Origin: UBA4802 sp964509195
Lineage (GTDB): Bacteria > Spirochaetota > UBA4802 > UB4802
Length of the DNA stretch: 64,000 nt
Reading direction: 5' to 3'
Assembly: GCA_964509195.1 (NCBI GenBank)
Contig: CAZDWJ010000003.1
Location: forward strand, 129,377-193,376
In this document: positions 17,557-25,080 of the stretch, piece by piece
How the letters are laid out: every line of letters begins with the position of its first letter
Numbering within the stretch: position 1 is the stretch's first letter
Notes under the pieces: generated by a model
The model's input: only the letters and a program-made list of their open reading frames with translations
The model's database searches: none
Told to the model about the DNA's origin: nothing
Made by a program: the position numbers and the translations under genes

Positions 17557-18315
17557 TCATGCTAGATACAGCGCAATTCTGTCCAGAACTGGGCTCACTG
17601 CATCTAACCACTCTATATGTCCTTTAGTGACGACAGCTCCGGAAGCTATTGCACTGAAAGCATCCATCTTTCCATTTAAAAAGTCATTTGCTATTTTCAT
17701 TGATTTAAATTGTAACACTGCCAGAGGATTGGTATGATAGCCTTTATGTACTTCGAAACTATCACCTTTTTGTTCTATATAGGCAGCAGGCCCTTTATCG
17801 ACATTCATCATAACAAGGCTCCCTTTTACCTTTTTAGCGATATGTTTACCTATCGGGTCAAATAACAATAGCTCTTTTAATGCATACAGAGCAGTATTCA
17901 ACGTCATTACTGTATTGACAGTGATAAACGTAGTATCTTTTAGTTTTTGTTCATCTGGTTTAAGATAGTATTCTAGGCGCTGTGTGAGTTTGGGAAATTC
18001 CTTTGTTAAAAATCCAATTTTTGTTATCCCTTTAAGTGGAATTGGATTTGCCTTCCCGTCAAACATTTTGTTAAGGTGTAATGGCGAAGTGAAAAACAAT
18101 ACTATGTCAGCTTTTTTATCTGCCTTTTCGGTTACCGTACATTTCCCTTTTTCAAAAATGAGATATACATTTCCACTATTTTTAACACTGAACTTTAAGA
18201 CGATGTTCCAGTCTTTTATTAGATTTTTTGCCTGCTCATCATATTGCACAAGGTCTTCAATATTCTGCAACACTGCGTATAAATGTAATCGTGATTTTAT
18301 AAAATCATAATCCAT
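17557..18315 (-). CDS. SCP2-like lipid-binding protein, first gene of operon
   Basis: 252 residues. About 45-125 match the SCP2 pattern: LKFSVKNSGNVYLIFEKGKC, KADIVLFFTSPLHLNKMFDGK, with a possible second degenerate copy in the C-terminal half (IEQKGDSFEVHKG, AVLQFKSMKIANDFLNGKMDA). GGAGGAG precedes the ATG. It is the promoter-proximal gene, 22 bases ahead of the aminotransferase, and is similar in build to the SCP2-like protein at the operon end, suggesting both bind the same kind of ligand. Confidence 0.68.
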   Translation of the reverse strand: MDYDFIKSRLHLYAVLQNIEDLVQYDEQAKNLIKDWNIVLKFSVKNSGNVYLIFEKGKCTVTEKADKKADIVLFFTSPLHLNKMFDGKANPIPLKGITKIGFLTKEFPKLTQRLEYYLKPDEQKLKDTTFITVNTVMTLNTALYALKELLLFDPIGKHIAKKVKGSLVMMNVDKGPAAYIEQKGDSFEVHKGYHTNPLAVLQFKSMKIANDFLNGKMDAFSAIASGAVVTKGHIEWLDAVSPVLDRIALYLA

Positions 18316-18350
18316 AGTCTCCTCCGTAAATATAATAACTTCAAATTATA

Positions 18351-18395
18351 ATGAGTGAGTACTTACTCATATATAATATATATAAAATCTGTCAA
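18351..18395 (-). promoter_or_regulatory. Promoter with TetR-type palindromic operator
   Basis: On the minus strand, TTGACA (18390-18395), a 16-base spacer and TATATG (18368-18373) form a sigma-70-like promoter. Abutting and overlapping the -10 is ATGAGTAAGTACTCACTCAT (18351-18370), a near-perfect 20-base palindrome of the TGAGTNNGTACTNACTCA class bound by many TetR-family repressors. A bound repressor would block transcription of the whole SCP2-aminotransferase-transketolase operon. The only TetR gene in the window (45968-46600) has a different palindrome upstream, so the cognate regulator is unknown. Confidence 0.6.
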
Positions 18396-18462
18396 CAAAA
18401 AAAATTTTTTATTTTTTAAACAAATCAGTTTTTAAAATCATTTTTTGAAAATGAAGTATTCA

Positions 18463-18615
18463 TTAGTCTAAAAGTGGCCGTTGGGTAAATTTTGAAAATC
18501 TTTTATTCTACCTTCCGTTCATTGTGATAGAATTTTGCTATTTTAGGTGCCTAAATCACTGAGGTGAGTGATGTGAAACTTATTTCAAAACAATTTTTAA
18601 GACAGACCCTGTGTA
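18463..18615 (+). repeat. MITE-like dispersed repeat, copy B
   Basis: Begins GTCTAAAAGTGGCCGTTGGG and ends with TTTTTAAGACAGACCC, whose reverse complement GGGTCTGTCTTAAAAA matches the outer end of copy A. Inside are two abutting hairpins: TTTAGG-TG-CCTAAA (18542-18555) and ATCACT-GAGGTG-AGTGAT (18555-18572). Aligns with copy A (13315-13466) in reverse orientation. It lies between the glycosyltransferase end and the SCP2 operon promoter. Confidence 0.45.
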
Positions 18616-18622
18616 AACTGTT

Positions 18623-19564
18623 TTAAATAATAGTGCAGAGTGGAAAATATTTTTTTTCAGAAAGATTAAATTCTATTGATTGTCGTTTACCATGTTCATC
18701 TATGTACTGTGCCTTGAACACATCACTTATTTCAGCACCATTTTTTAACTCTATATAACCATATTCAATTAATTGCAGCAAAAACGTTCGTATGATCCCA
18801 AACGACATTTTCTGAATATTAATATCACCGTGATGTTCATGGTCATATACGCCTAAATTAACATCAGCAATTTTATAATTACTCAATACCGCATCAATAT
18901 TAATACCTGTTTCCACACCATACATTTGCCAGAAACTGACCTTTGAGAAAAAAGAAAGTGTACCGGCAACCTCTCCACTTAAAGGATAGGCAAATTCCCT
19001 CAGTGGTTCCAGATTATTATGAGCTATCGCCGAAAATAAAGGCTGCGCTACATATTTTTTTACCCTGCCCATCTGCCGCCAGAAACTTGCTTTGGCAAAT
19101 TCATATCCCTTCAACACCGCACCTGCAAGCCCCAGCACAAAATGAGTACCAAAGTATTGCGGCAGGACATCAGCATCAAGAAACACTACAACCGTATTAT
19201 TAATATCAGCGTTATGCTGTGTTATAAGATAATACAGTGTACGGCGCATATCAGCGCCTTTGCCTTTTTCAAACCCCATATCAGGTACGTTGACAGAATT
19301 GCATAAAATTACCTTAGCCCTTTTGCTAGCCTGTTTTGCTTTTGTTTCGGTTTGCTCTTCCTTATCATCGTTAATACGGCGATGTGACACAAATATTGCA
19401 TCAACACACTGTAATGTATCAATAAGCAATATTTTTTGATATATCAATTCAGCTTCGCGTTCGCCAAAAGTTGAAAATATCACATAAAGCTTTTTACCTC
19501 CTTTAATACCCGTTACAATTTCATCATTAAATTCAGTAGCTTCCAGATAATCAATAGACTTCAT
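18623..19564 (-). CDS. GT-A glycosyltransferase, glucosyl-3-phosphoglycerate synthase-like
   Basis: 313 residues. KGKGADMRRTLYYLI followed by VVFLDADVLP gives the nucleotide-sugar/metal DxD region, YPLSGEVAGTLSFF gives the acceptor-side motif and DHEHH near 235 a possible metal His. This layout is that of GT81 (GpgS-type) enzymes, which transfer glucose to 3-phosphoglycerate in compatible-solute or methylglucose polysaccharide synthesis. The N-terminal 45 residues are unusual. Monocistronic. Acceptor not proven. Confidence 0.65.
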   Translation of the reverse strand: MKSIDYLEATEFNDEIVTGIKGGKKLYVIFSTFGEREAELIYQKILLIDTLQCVDAIFVSHRRINDDKEEQTETKAKQASKRAKVILCNSVNVPDMGFEKGKGADMRRTLYYLITQHNADINNTVVVFLDADVLPQYFGTHFVLGLAGAVLKGYEFAKASFWRQMGRVKKYVAQPLFSAIAHNNLEPLREFAYPLSGEVAGTLSFFSKVSFWQMYGVETGINIDAVLSNYKIADVNLGVYDHEHHGDINIQKMSFGIIRTFLLQLIEYGYIELKNGAEISDVFKAQYIDEHGKRQSIEFNLSEKKYFPLCTII

Positions 19565-19686
19565 AATTTTCTCTCATTAAAAATATTTAAGTATTTTCTA
19601 AAATATTTGTAACTTTCTGGCAATTTTATTGTATATTTATAAACAGAATAGTTCAAGTAATAATTTTTAGATTAAAGGAGACAGCT

Positions 19687-19977
19687 ATGAAATCTACAAA
19701 AAGAATATATACCATTCGCTGTAAAAAGCAGTTGAATGAAAAACAAATTAATAATATACAAAGCCTGTTAGGTGTTGATACCATAGACTATCAGCATCCT
19801 AAATTCATCATGCATTATGACTTACAATTTATTGACAGACAGCTCATTTTACGGCACCTGCAGCAGGAAAAGATTGAATTTAAAAACTCACTGTTGCATA
19901 AAGTTTCAAATGCGCTTGAGATTTTTTCAGAAAAGAACATTATTAAGAACAACAGGCTATTGCCGTTTTATAATTGA
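19687..19977 (+). CDS. Small hypothetical protein, ferredoxin-like fold possible
   Basis: 96 residues with strand-helix-strand-strand-helix-like spacing (RIYTIRCKKQLNEKQINNIQ, VDTIDYQHPKFIMHYD, DRQLILRHLQQEKIEF), reminiscent of heavy-metal-associated domains but without the CxxC. A clear ribosome site (AAAGGAGACAGCT) precedes the ATG. It ends 14 bases before the lipoprotein gene and probably shares its operon. Function unknown. Confidence 0.55.
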   Translation: MKSTKRIYTIRCKKQLNEKQINNIQSLLGVDTIDYQHPKFIMHYDLQFIDRQLILRHLQQEKIEFKNSLLHKVSNALEIFSEKNIIKNNRLLPFYN

Positions 19978-19991
19978 TAGTACATTTGCGC

Positions 19992-21083
19992 ATGAAAATC
20001 TCATTAAAGAAAGAAATAATAGTTCTTTTATCAACAATTATTCTATTTTCCTGTTCATCATCTGATAAACAATTTTCTGATGAAAGCTGGCACAATCAGG
20101 TATTGAGCACAGATACATGGTTACTGTATGCTCCACATTTTAAGGATGGTGAATTTTTTAACCCATGGATGCCTATGAAAGATAGAAGCTTTGCTAACTT
20201 TGTGGAATGGAAATTTACAAGAAATGATAATTCCTACACAGAAGAAGAAAAAAGTTATTTGCCCAAAGTTACCCCTAACCCGCTTGAACGAATACATGCG
20301 CTTGGCAATTTGGATTTCATTATGTGGATTGGCCACAATACTTTTCTTATCAGAATAGATGGTACCTACTTTATTATTGACCCAATTTTTTCTGACAGGG
20401 CACTGCTACCAAAGCGTGTAACTCCACCGGGAATCTTGCCTGATGAACTTAAACAATTAACCAGTGCTATTAATGTAATAATAACCCACAACCATTACGA
20501 TCACCTTGATGAAGACAGTATTAAGCTGTTGCCTGAACATGCAGTATTCTATGTGCCACTTGGCCTGAAGAATTATTTCATCTCTTTGGGTAGAAATAAT
20601 GTGGTAGAGCTTGACTGGTGGCAGGAATTTTCAAAGGATAATAAATTTAAAATTGTTTCCCTACCCAAACAACACTGGTCAAAGCGATTTTCACAATCCA
20701 CTAACAGTACGCTATGGGCCAGTTATATGCTTATAACTCCTGAATTGACTATATATATTGCTGGCGATAGTGGCTACTTTATTGGCTACCGCGAATATGG
20801 CAAACGTTTCCCTAAAATAGATTATGCATTACTTCCCACAACAGCATATCATCCACGCTGGTTTATGCACTATGCGCATATGGATGTCAACGAAGCGTTA
20901 ATGGCGTTTGAGGATTTGGGTGCACGGTATTTTATCCCAACACAATGGGGCACTTTTGCGTTAGGCGAAGAACCACCTGGCTTTCCAGCCCTTGACCTTA
21001 AAAGAAAAATAGCTGAAAAAGGATTGGATCCAAAACGATTTTTAATAATGGATATCGGTGGGATTGAAGTATTAAAAAAATAA
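19992..21083 (+). CDS. Lipoprotein metallo-beta-lactamase-fold hydrolase (NAPE-PLD/UlaG-like)
   Basis: 363 residues. N-terminal lipoprotein signal with lipobox LFSC (Cys21) anchors it in a membrane. The metal site motif THNHYDHLD gives HxHxDH, preceded by WIGHNTFLIRIDGTYFIIDPIF; later AGDSGYF and HAHMDVNEALMAF supply the remaining metal ligands. Members of this group hydrolyse N-acyl-phosphatidylethanolamine or act on other phosphodiesters/lactones. ATG at 19992 is preferred to the TTG at 19974 because it directly begins a typical signal (MKISLKKEIIV). Confidence 0.8.
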   Translation: MKISLKKEIIVLLSTIILFSCSSSDKQFSDESWHNQVLSTDTWLLYAPHFKDGEFFNPWMPMKDRSFANFVEWKFTRNDNSYTEEEKSYLPKVTPNPLERIHALGNLDFIMWIGHNTFLIRIDGTYFIIDPIFSDRALLPKRVTPPGILPDELKQLTSAINVIITHNHYDHLDEDSIKLLPEHAVFYVPLGLKNYFISLGRNNVVELDWWQEFSKDNKFKIVSLPKQHWSKRFSQSTNSTLWASYMLITPELTIYIAGDSGYFIGYREYGKRFPKIDYALLPTTAYHPRWFMHYAHMDVNEALMAFEDLGARYFIPTQWGTFALGEEPPGFPALDLKRKIAEKGLDPKRFLIMDIGGIEVLKK

Positions 21084-21089
21084 ATCAAA

Positions 21090-21314
21090 TCACCCACCAC
21101 CTATTTGGGGAAATATTGCAACAACATCCCCATCCTTTACTTTATGATGCAATTCAGCATGTTTGCCATTAACCAGAATAACCAGTTTCTCTTTTTTTGA
21201 AATTTTCAATATTTTGCGGACGTCATCAATGGTTAATGGTTTATCTATTTCAAAGTCTTTGACATCAAACCTGCCTTCCTGTAATGTTGCAAATAATTTT
21301 ACAGTTATTTTCAT
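21090..21314 (-). CDS. MoaD/ThiS-family sulfur-carrier protein
   Basis: 74-residue ubiquitin-like sulfur carrier ending in PQIGGG; the C-terminal di-glycine is the site of adenylation and thiocarboxylation. Lies one base after the unknown 203-residue gene and downstream of the aldehyde oxidoreductase, so it most likely serves pyranopterin (tungsto-bispyranopterin) cofactor assembly. Confidence 0.85.
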   Translation of the reverse strand: MKITVKLFATLQEGRFDVKDFEIDKPLTIDDVRKILKISKKEKLVILVNGKHAELHHKVKDGDVVAIFPQIGGG

Positions 21315-21315
21315 A

Positions 21316-21927
21316 TCAATTAATCACTGTAACTGAAACATATATTAGATTATTCAGGTACGGTTTCAAAGTTGTGATGACCTCAGATAAAGCTAGTTGC
21401 TGGTTATTATAGCATATACTCTTTCTTTTAAATACATTTTTATTTTCTTTTATAAGCGATAGCAATGTGTTTCCATCAATATAGATACCTCTTTGTAAAA
21501 ATAATACCGCTGTATCCGATAACACAGTATTAAACAGCTTTATGGCTACCATGCCTGTCTTTTTACTAACAATGGAGTCCCTATCAGCTGTTGTAGCGTA
21601 CGATATAGTATTACGAAAAGATTGAAATGGGCTATCGATTCGCATGACTGCTCCTACAAGCCCTGGCATAGCTCCAGATAAGGATAATGTTGAGCTGTCG
21701 CTAATAATGGTATTATCAAGATCGTCCACTGGTTTGCTGTCTAAAAACACTGTTTTTATATTAGAAATGATATATTCTCTATCCAGACCACATTGCATAA
21801 GAAATTCCATAACCGGAATGCCAACTATTGATTTTACATAAAATCCTTTCTGTAGTACAGGATTAAATATATGTATTGAATGAAATGAAATTTTAAAGTC
21901 CAGCCCACCATATTTTTGTGATTTCAT
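21316..21927 (-). CDS. Uncharacterised protein of the aldehyde oxidoreductase operon
   Basis: 203 residues, no family recognised. The segment DSSTLSLSGAMPGLVGAVMRI is Gly/Ser/Ala-rich and looks conserved; the flanks predict mixed alpha/beta structure, without Cys motifs, signal peptide or membrane segments. It sits between the aldehyde oxidoreductase gene (82 bases) and the MoaD-like gene (one base), so a role in cofactor insertion or as an accessory subunit is plausible but inferred only from position. Confidence 0.6.
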   Translation of the reverse strand: MKSQKYGGLDFKISFHSIHIFNPVLQKGFYVKSIVGIPVMEFLMQCGLDREYIISNIKTVFLDSKPVDDLDNTIISDSSTLSLSGAMPGLVGAVMRIDSPFQSFRNTISYATTADRDSIVSKKTGMVAIKLFNTVLSDTAVLFLQRGIYIDGNTLLSLIKENKNVFKRKSICYNNQQLALSEVITTLKPYLNNLIYVSVTVIN

Positions 21928-22009
21928 TTTATTATCAGCACTTAATTTTAATACAGAGGCAACCCATAGTATAATTACAGGTTGCCTCTTAATGTAATTT
22001 ATTTATATT

Positions 22010-23746
22010 CTACCAGTTGAATACCTGATCCAGTTCCTCATCTTTAACCTGGAATACAACATTATGCGGTGCTATTTTCTCTTTCCTGAAGTAATGTGGC
22101 AGTCGGTCATGTTCTTTAGTGAATCCTGCACGTGTATTAAAATCCCTTTCCATCTTCAAGATCTTTTTGCCCAGTTCTACCACATCAGAATCTTTCAGAT
22201 CCCAGCCATAAAAAGCATTGATTAAATCAAGCATAGCCTGGAATGTTTCAGGTTGATCCATAATTGCAAATGCAATAAACAGGCACATCCCGGTTGAATC
22301 AATTGCTGCAGTTGCTATCTGCAAATTTCGTGAAAGCTCTATCTGACCTTCTGGTTTTAAGGGATCAACAAAACCACCTACTTTTAAGATGTTTGTTGCA
22401 ATAGCATACCCGGCAGTATGGTCTGCACCCATTGTGCTAGTTGCATACGTCACACCAATTCCCTGAACTGCTCGTGGATCATAGGCAGGCATCGCCTGCC
22501 CCTTAACTACAGGTGCTCGTTCTATGCCAAACGCTTTTGCAGTAAAAGCAGCACCGTTGCCAAGGATCCTGCCAAGCGGTGTACCCTTGCCAACTTCGTG
22601 GAGAAGTTTAATCGCTGCTTTTCCGTCGCCAAATTTAGCAAGGCCTGCTTCCATAGCAACAGCAATCGTTGCACCCATTTCAATGGTATCAAGCCCATAA
22701 TTATCATCAAGGTAATCAAGAGTTGCTATCACATCTAAATCATCAATGCCACAATTTGCCCCATGTGCCCACACAGTTTCATATTCCGGTTGCTTTGAAA
22801 CATAATTACCTTTTTTATCCACATAGATGCCTGAACACCGTATCACGCATCCCCTGTGACATCCATGAGTGGCAACTCCACCACGTTTTGTTTCCGTTTC
22901 TGCCAATGTTTCACCACTTATTTTTGAAACACCTTCAAACTGCCCTTTACTAAAATTATTTGTAGGATAGGCGCCTGCTTCATTAATTATATTTGCCAGT
23001 ACATTAGTTCCATATGCTGGCAACCCCTGGCCTGTAACAGGGTGTTTCTTTAAACCATCCACCCATTGTTTATTAGCTTCTCTAAATTTTTCTGGATCTT
23101 TGGGTTCTCTGTTTTTAAGTCCCGCTTCATCAATAACGATCACTTTTATACCTTTAGATCCCATAACCGCACCAACTCCGCCACGTCCAGCATGACGTGT
23201 TGGTCTCACTTCCATATCGGTAATAGCTATTGAAGCTGCTGACATCTTCATCTCACCCGCAGGGCCTATAGATATACAGGCAATTTTTTCACCATACTTT
23301 TTCTTCATTTCATCAATTAAATCATAATTTGGAAGCATTTTAAGTTTATTATCTTTTTCAATGGATACACCCTGCTGATTTATAAATATCCTGTACAAAT
23401 CATCACCAGCAGGTTTACCTTCAAGAACTATCGCTGCATACCCAAGCCGTGCTAAAGCCTGAGCAGCCTGTCCACCTGCATTAGATTCCTTAATGCCGCC
23501 CGTAAGAGGGCTTTTGCATCCAACTGAAATTCTCCCACTCATGGCAGCTGCTGTACCGCTTAACAGACCTGGAGCAAATACTATTTTGTTTTCTTCTCCC
23601 AAAGCGTGGCATAAGGGTGGCACTTCTTTGGATATGATAGCAGAGGTTAATCCACGCCCACCTAAACCAGCATAGCTGCCTATTGGTTCCTCACGTACTT
23701 CAGGGCCGTTGGCACCACTCATGTTTATACGCAAAATTTTGTCCAT
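22010..23746 (-). CDS. aor: Aldehyde:ferredoxin oxidoreductase (tungstopterin)
   Basis: 578 residues. Three AOR regions are visible: N-terminal domain with GLGGRGLTSAIIS and GGQAAQALARLGYAAIVLEG, the pterin-binding GRGGVGAVMGSKGIKVIVI (about 193-211), and the 4Fe-4S motif HGCHRGCVIRC (about 294-304) whose fourth cysteine is in STGMCLFIAF. TMGADHTAGYA matches a pterin-contact segment. These enzymes oxidise aldehydes to acids with ferredoxin, or the reverse. Ribosome site AGGAGG precedes the ATG. It heads a three-gene operon with the unknown protein and MoaD-like carrier. Confidence 0.92.
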   Translation of the reverse strand: MDKILRINMSGANGPEVREEPIGSYAGLGGRGLTSAIISKEVPPLCHALGEENKIVFAPGLLSGTAAAMSGRISVGCKSPLTGGIKESNAGGQAAQALARLGYAAIVLEGKPAGDDLYRIFINQQGVSIEKDNKLKMLPNYDLIDEMKKKYGEKIACISIGPAGEMKMSAASIAITDMEVRPTRHAGRGGVGAVMGSKGIKVIVIDEAGLKNREPKDPEKFREANKQWVDGLKKHPVTGQGLPAYGTNVLANIINEAGAYPTNNFSKGQFEGVSKISGETLAETETKRGGVATHGCHRGCVIRCSGIYVDKKGNYVSKQPEYETVWAHGANCGIDDLDVIATLDYLDDNYGLDTIEMGATIAVAMEAGLAKFGDGKAAIKLLHEVGKGTPLGRILGNGAAFTAKAFGIERAPVVKGQAMPAYDPRAVQGIGVTYATSTMGADHTAGYAIATNILKVGGFVDPLKPEGQIELSRNLQIATAAIDSTGMCLFIAFAIMDQPETFQAMLDLINAFYGWDLKDSDVVELGKKILKMERDFNTRAGFTKEHDRLPHYFRKEKIAPHNVVFQVKDEELDQVFNW

Positions 23747-23979
23747 ACTTTCCTCCTGTATATTCTTTTAAAAATATTTTATGCTAACAATCATAACAAA
23801 TAATATGTGCAATAAATATTAATTTAATGCAGAACACATCAGATAGGTAATCGGGATGTCCAAAGGATGAGAAGAGATATCTTTGCCAGGGACATAAAAC
23901 AACTACTATTATAATATTGTGCTAGTATAAGTCAATTAAAAAATTAAAGGAATTATAAAACGGATCAAGTCCCAAATAG

Positions 23980-24980
23980 TGTGTAATCCTACCAGCATCA
24001 TAAAAATCATTTACTGCTCCGATGACTTAATTTATTCTACAGATAGATTTGTTCTTAAAATATCCCTGTCATCACTGCATATACGCTATATTCATTATTC
24101 AGGACATTATCCATTACTTTTGTCTTTCGCCTCACTTCTCGTATTACTCGCTCAATTAAATTAGTAGTACGTATCGTTTTCCGATGATCCACAGAAATAA
24201 ATAGCGAAAGAGATTGTCTTTATCACTCAGCAAGCATTCTATTGCTCTAGGTGCTATCGCCTTATACTCTTTACATAATGTTTCAATATACTGTTCTAAT
24301 TCTACCCGTGTCTCACAATTTTATAACCATTGTAATTTGGCCTTCATTTCCGCCCGCAGATTCTTGGGGCATTTCTTCAACACATTCTCTGTTTTGTGTA
24401 CAACACAACGCTGTAATTTTTCCTCTTCATATAACGCTATAATTGAATGAATGGGTCCTCGTGTACCATCGGTGGTAACTAATTGCACTGCATATATAAA
24501 TGTTTGCGTAATTGACCTATTATTCCACGCTATATACTCCCCTACTAACTTACGTACTGCTCGGCTGACATTGCCTCGTGATACCCCTGGCAATGTAATT
24601 CCTGCTTGCTCTAAACTGCGCCGTATCTTGCGTGTTGAGAGACCATTGATATAAAGTGAACTTGCCAATAGGCTACCTTACCTATCTGCTATTCTGTTAC
24701 TATTTTCCCATCACCTTCTCTATATAATAGTTTTGCCTATGTTACCATCAATAAACTCATTAAATGCTTCCTCAATATATATTTCCAAAGTTCTTTGTAC
24801 CATCGCCTTTAATGGATCTTTATACTGTATAATTTCTTCATAGCGACGTACTAAAAAATCTTTCTTCCAATTATCCTCGCCATAGATACACTTTGATTGT
24901 AGCATTGTGCTTCTCCTGTAGTAAGTATTTTTGATTAAATCTTCATTATCTGGTGGGAATACAATGCTTCTTTCAAGCAT
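23980..24980 (-). pseudogene. IS256/Mutator-family transposase, multiply broken
   Basis: Three consecutive minus-strand pieces in different frames: an N-terminal part (24720-24980, ending LKAMVQRTLEIYIEEAFNEFI), a middle part (24321-24668, LYINGLSTRKIRRSLEQAGI ... TQTFIYAVQLVTTDGTRG) and a C-terminal part near 24120-24190 with IRTTNLIERVIREVRRKTK, the characteristic end of Mutator-type transposases. Frameshifts and stops separate them, so the element is dead. No intact terminal repeats were identified. The stretch 23747-23979 upstream of aor holds nothing else. Confidence 0.75.
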
Positions 24981-25080
24981 CTTTTACACACTGTATGGGA
25001 CGGAACCCAAAATCATTATTAATATTTTCAATTATTATTTTTTTAACTTTTCATTCTAATAATTTAACCAGAATTTCTAC

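Noticed and set aside
23747..24980. Functional insertion sequence
   Set aside because: The transposase is broken into at least three frames and no terminal repeats or target duplication could be found.
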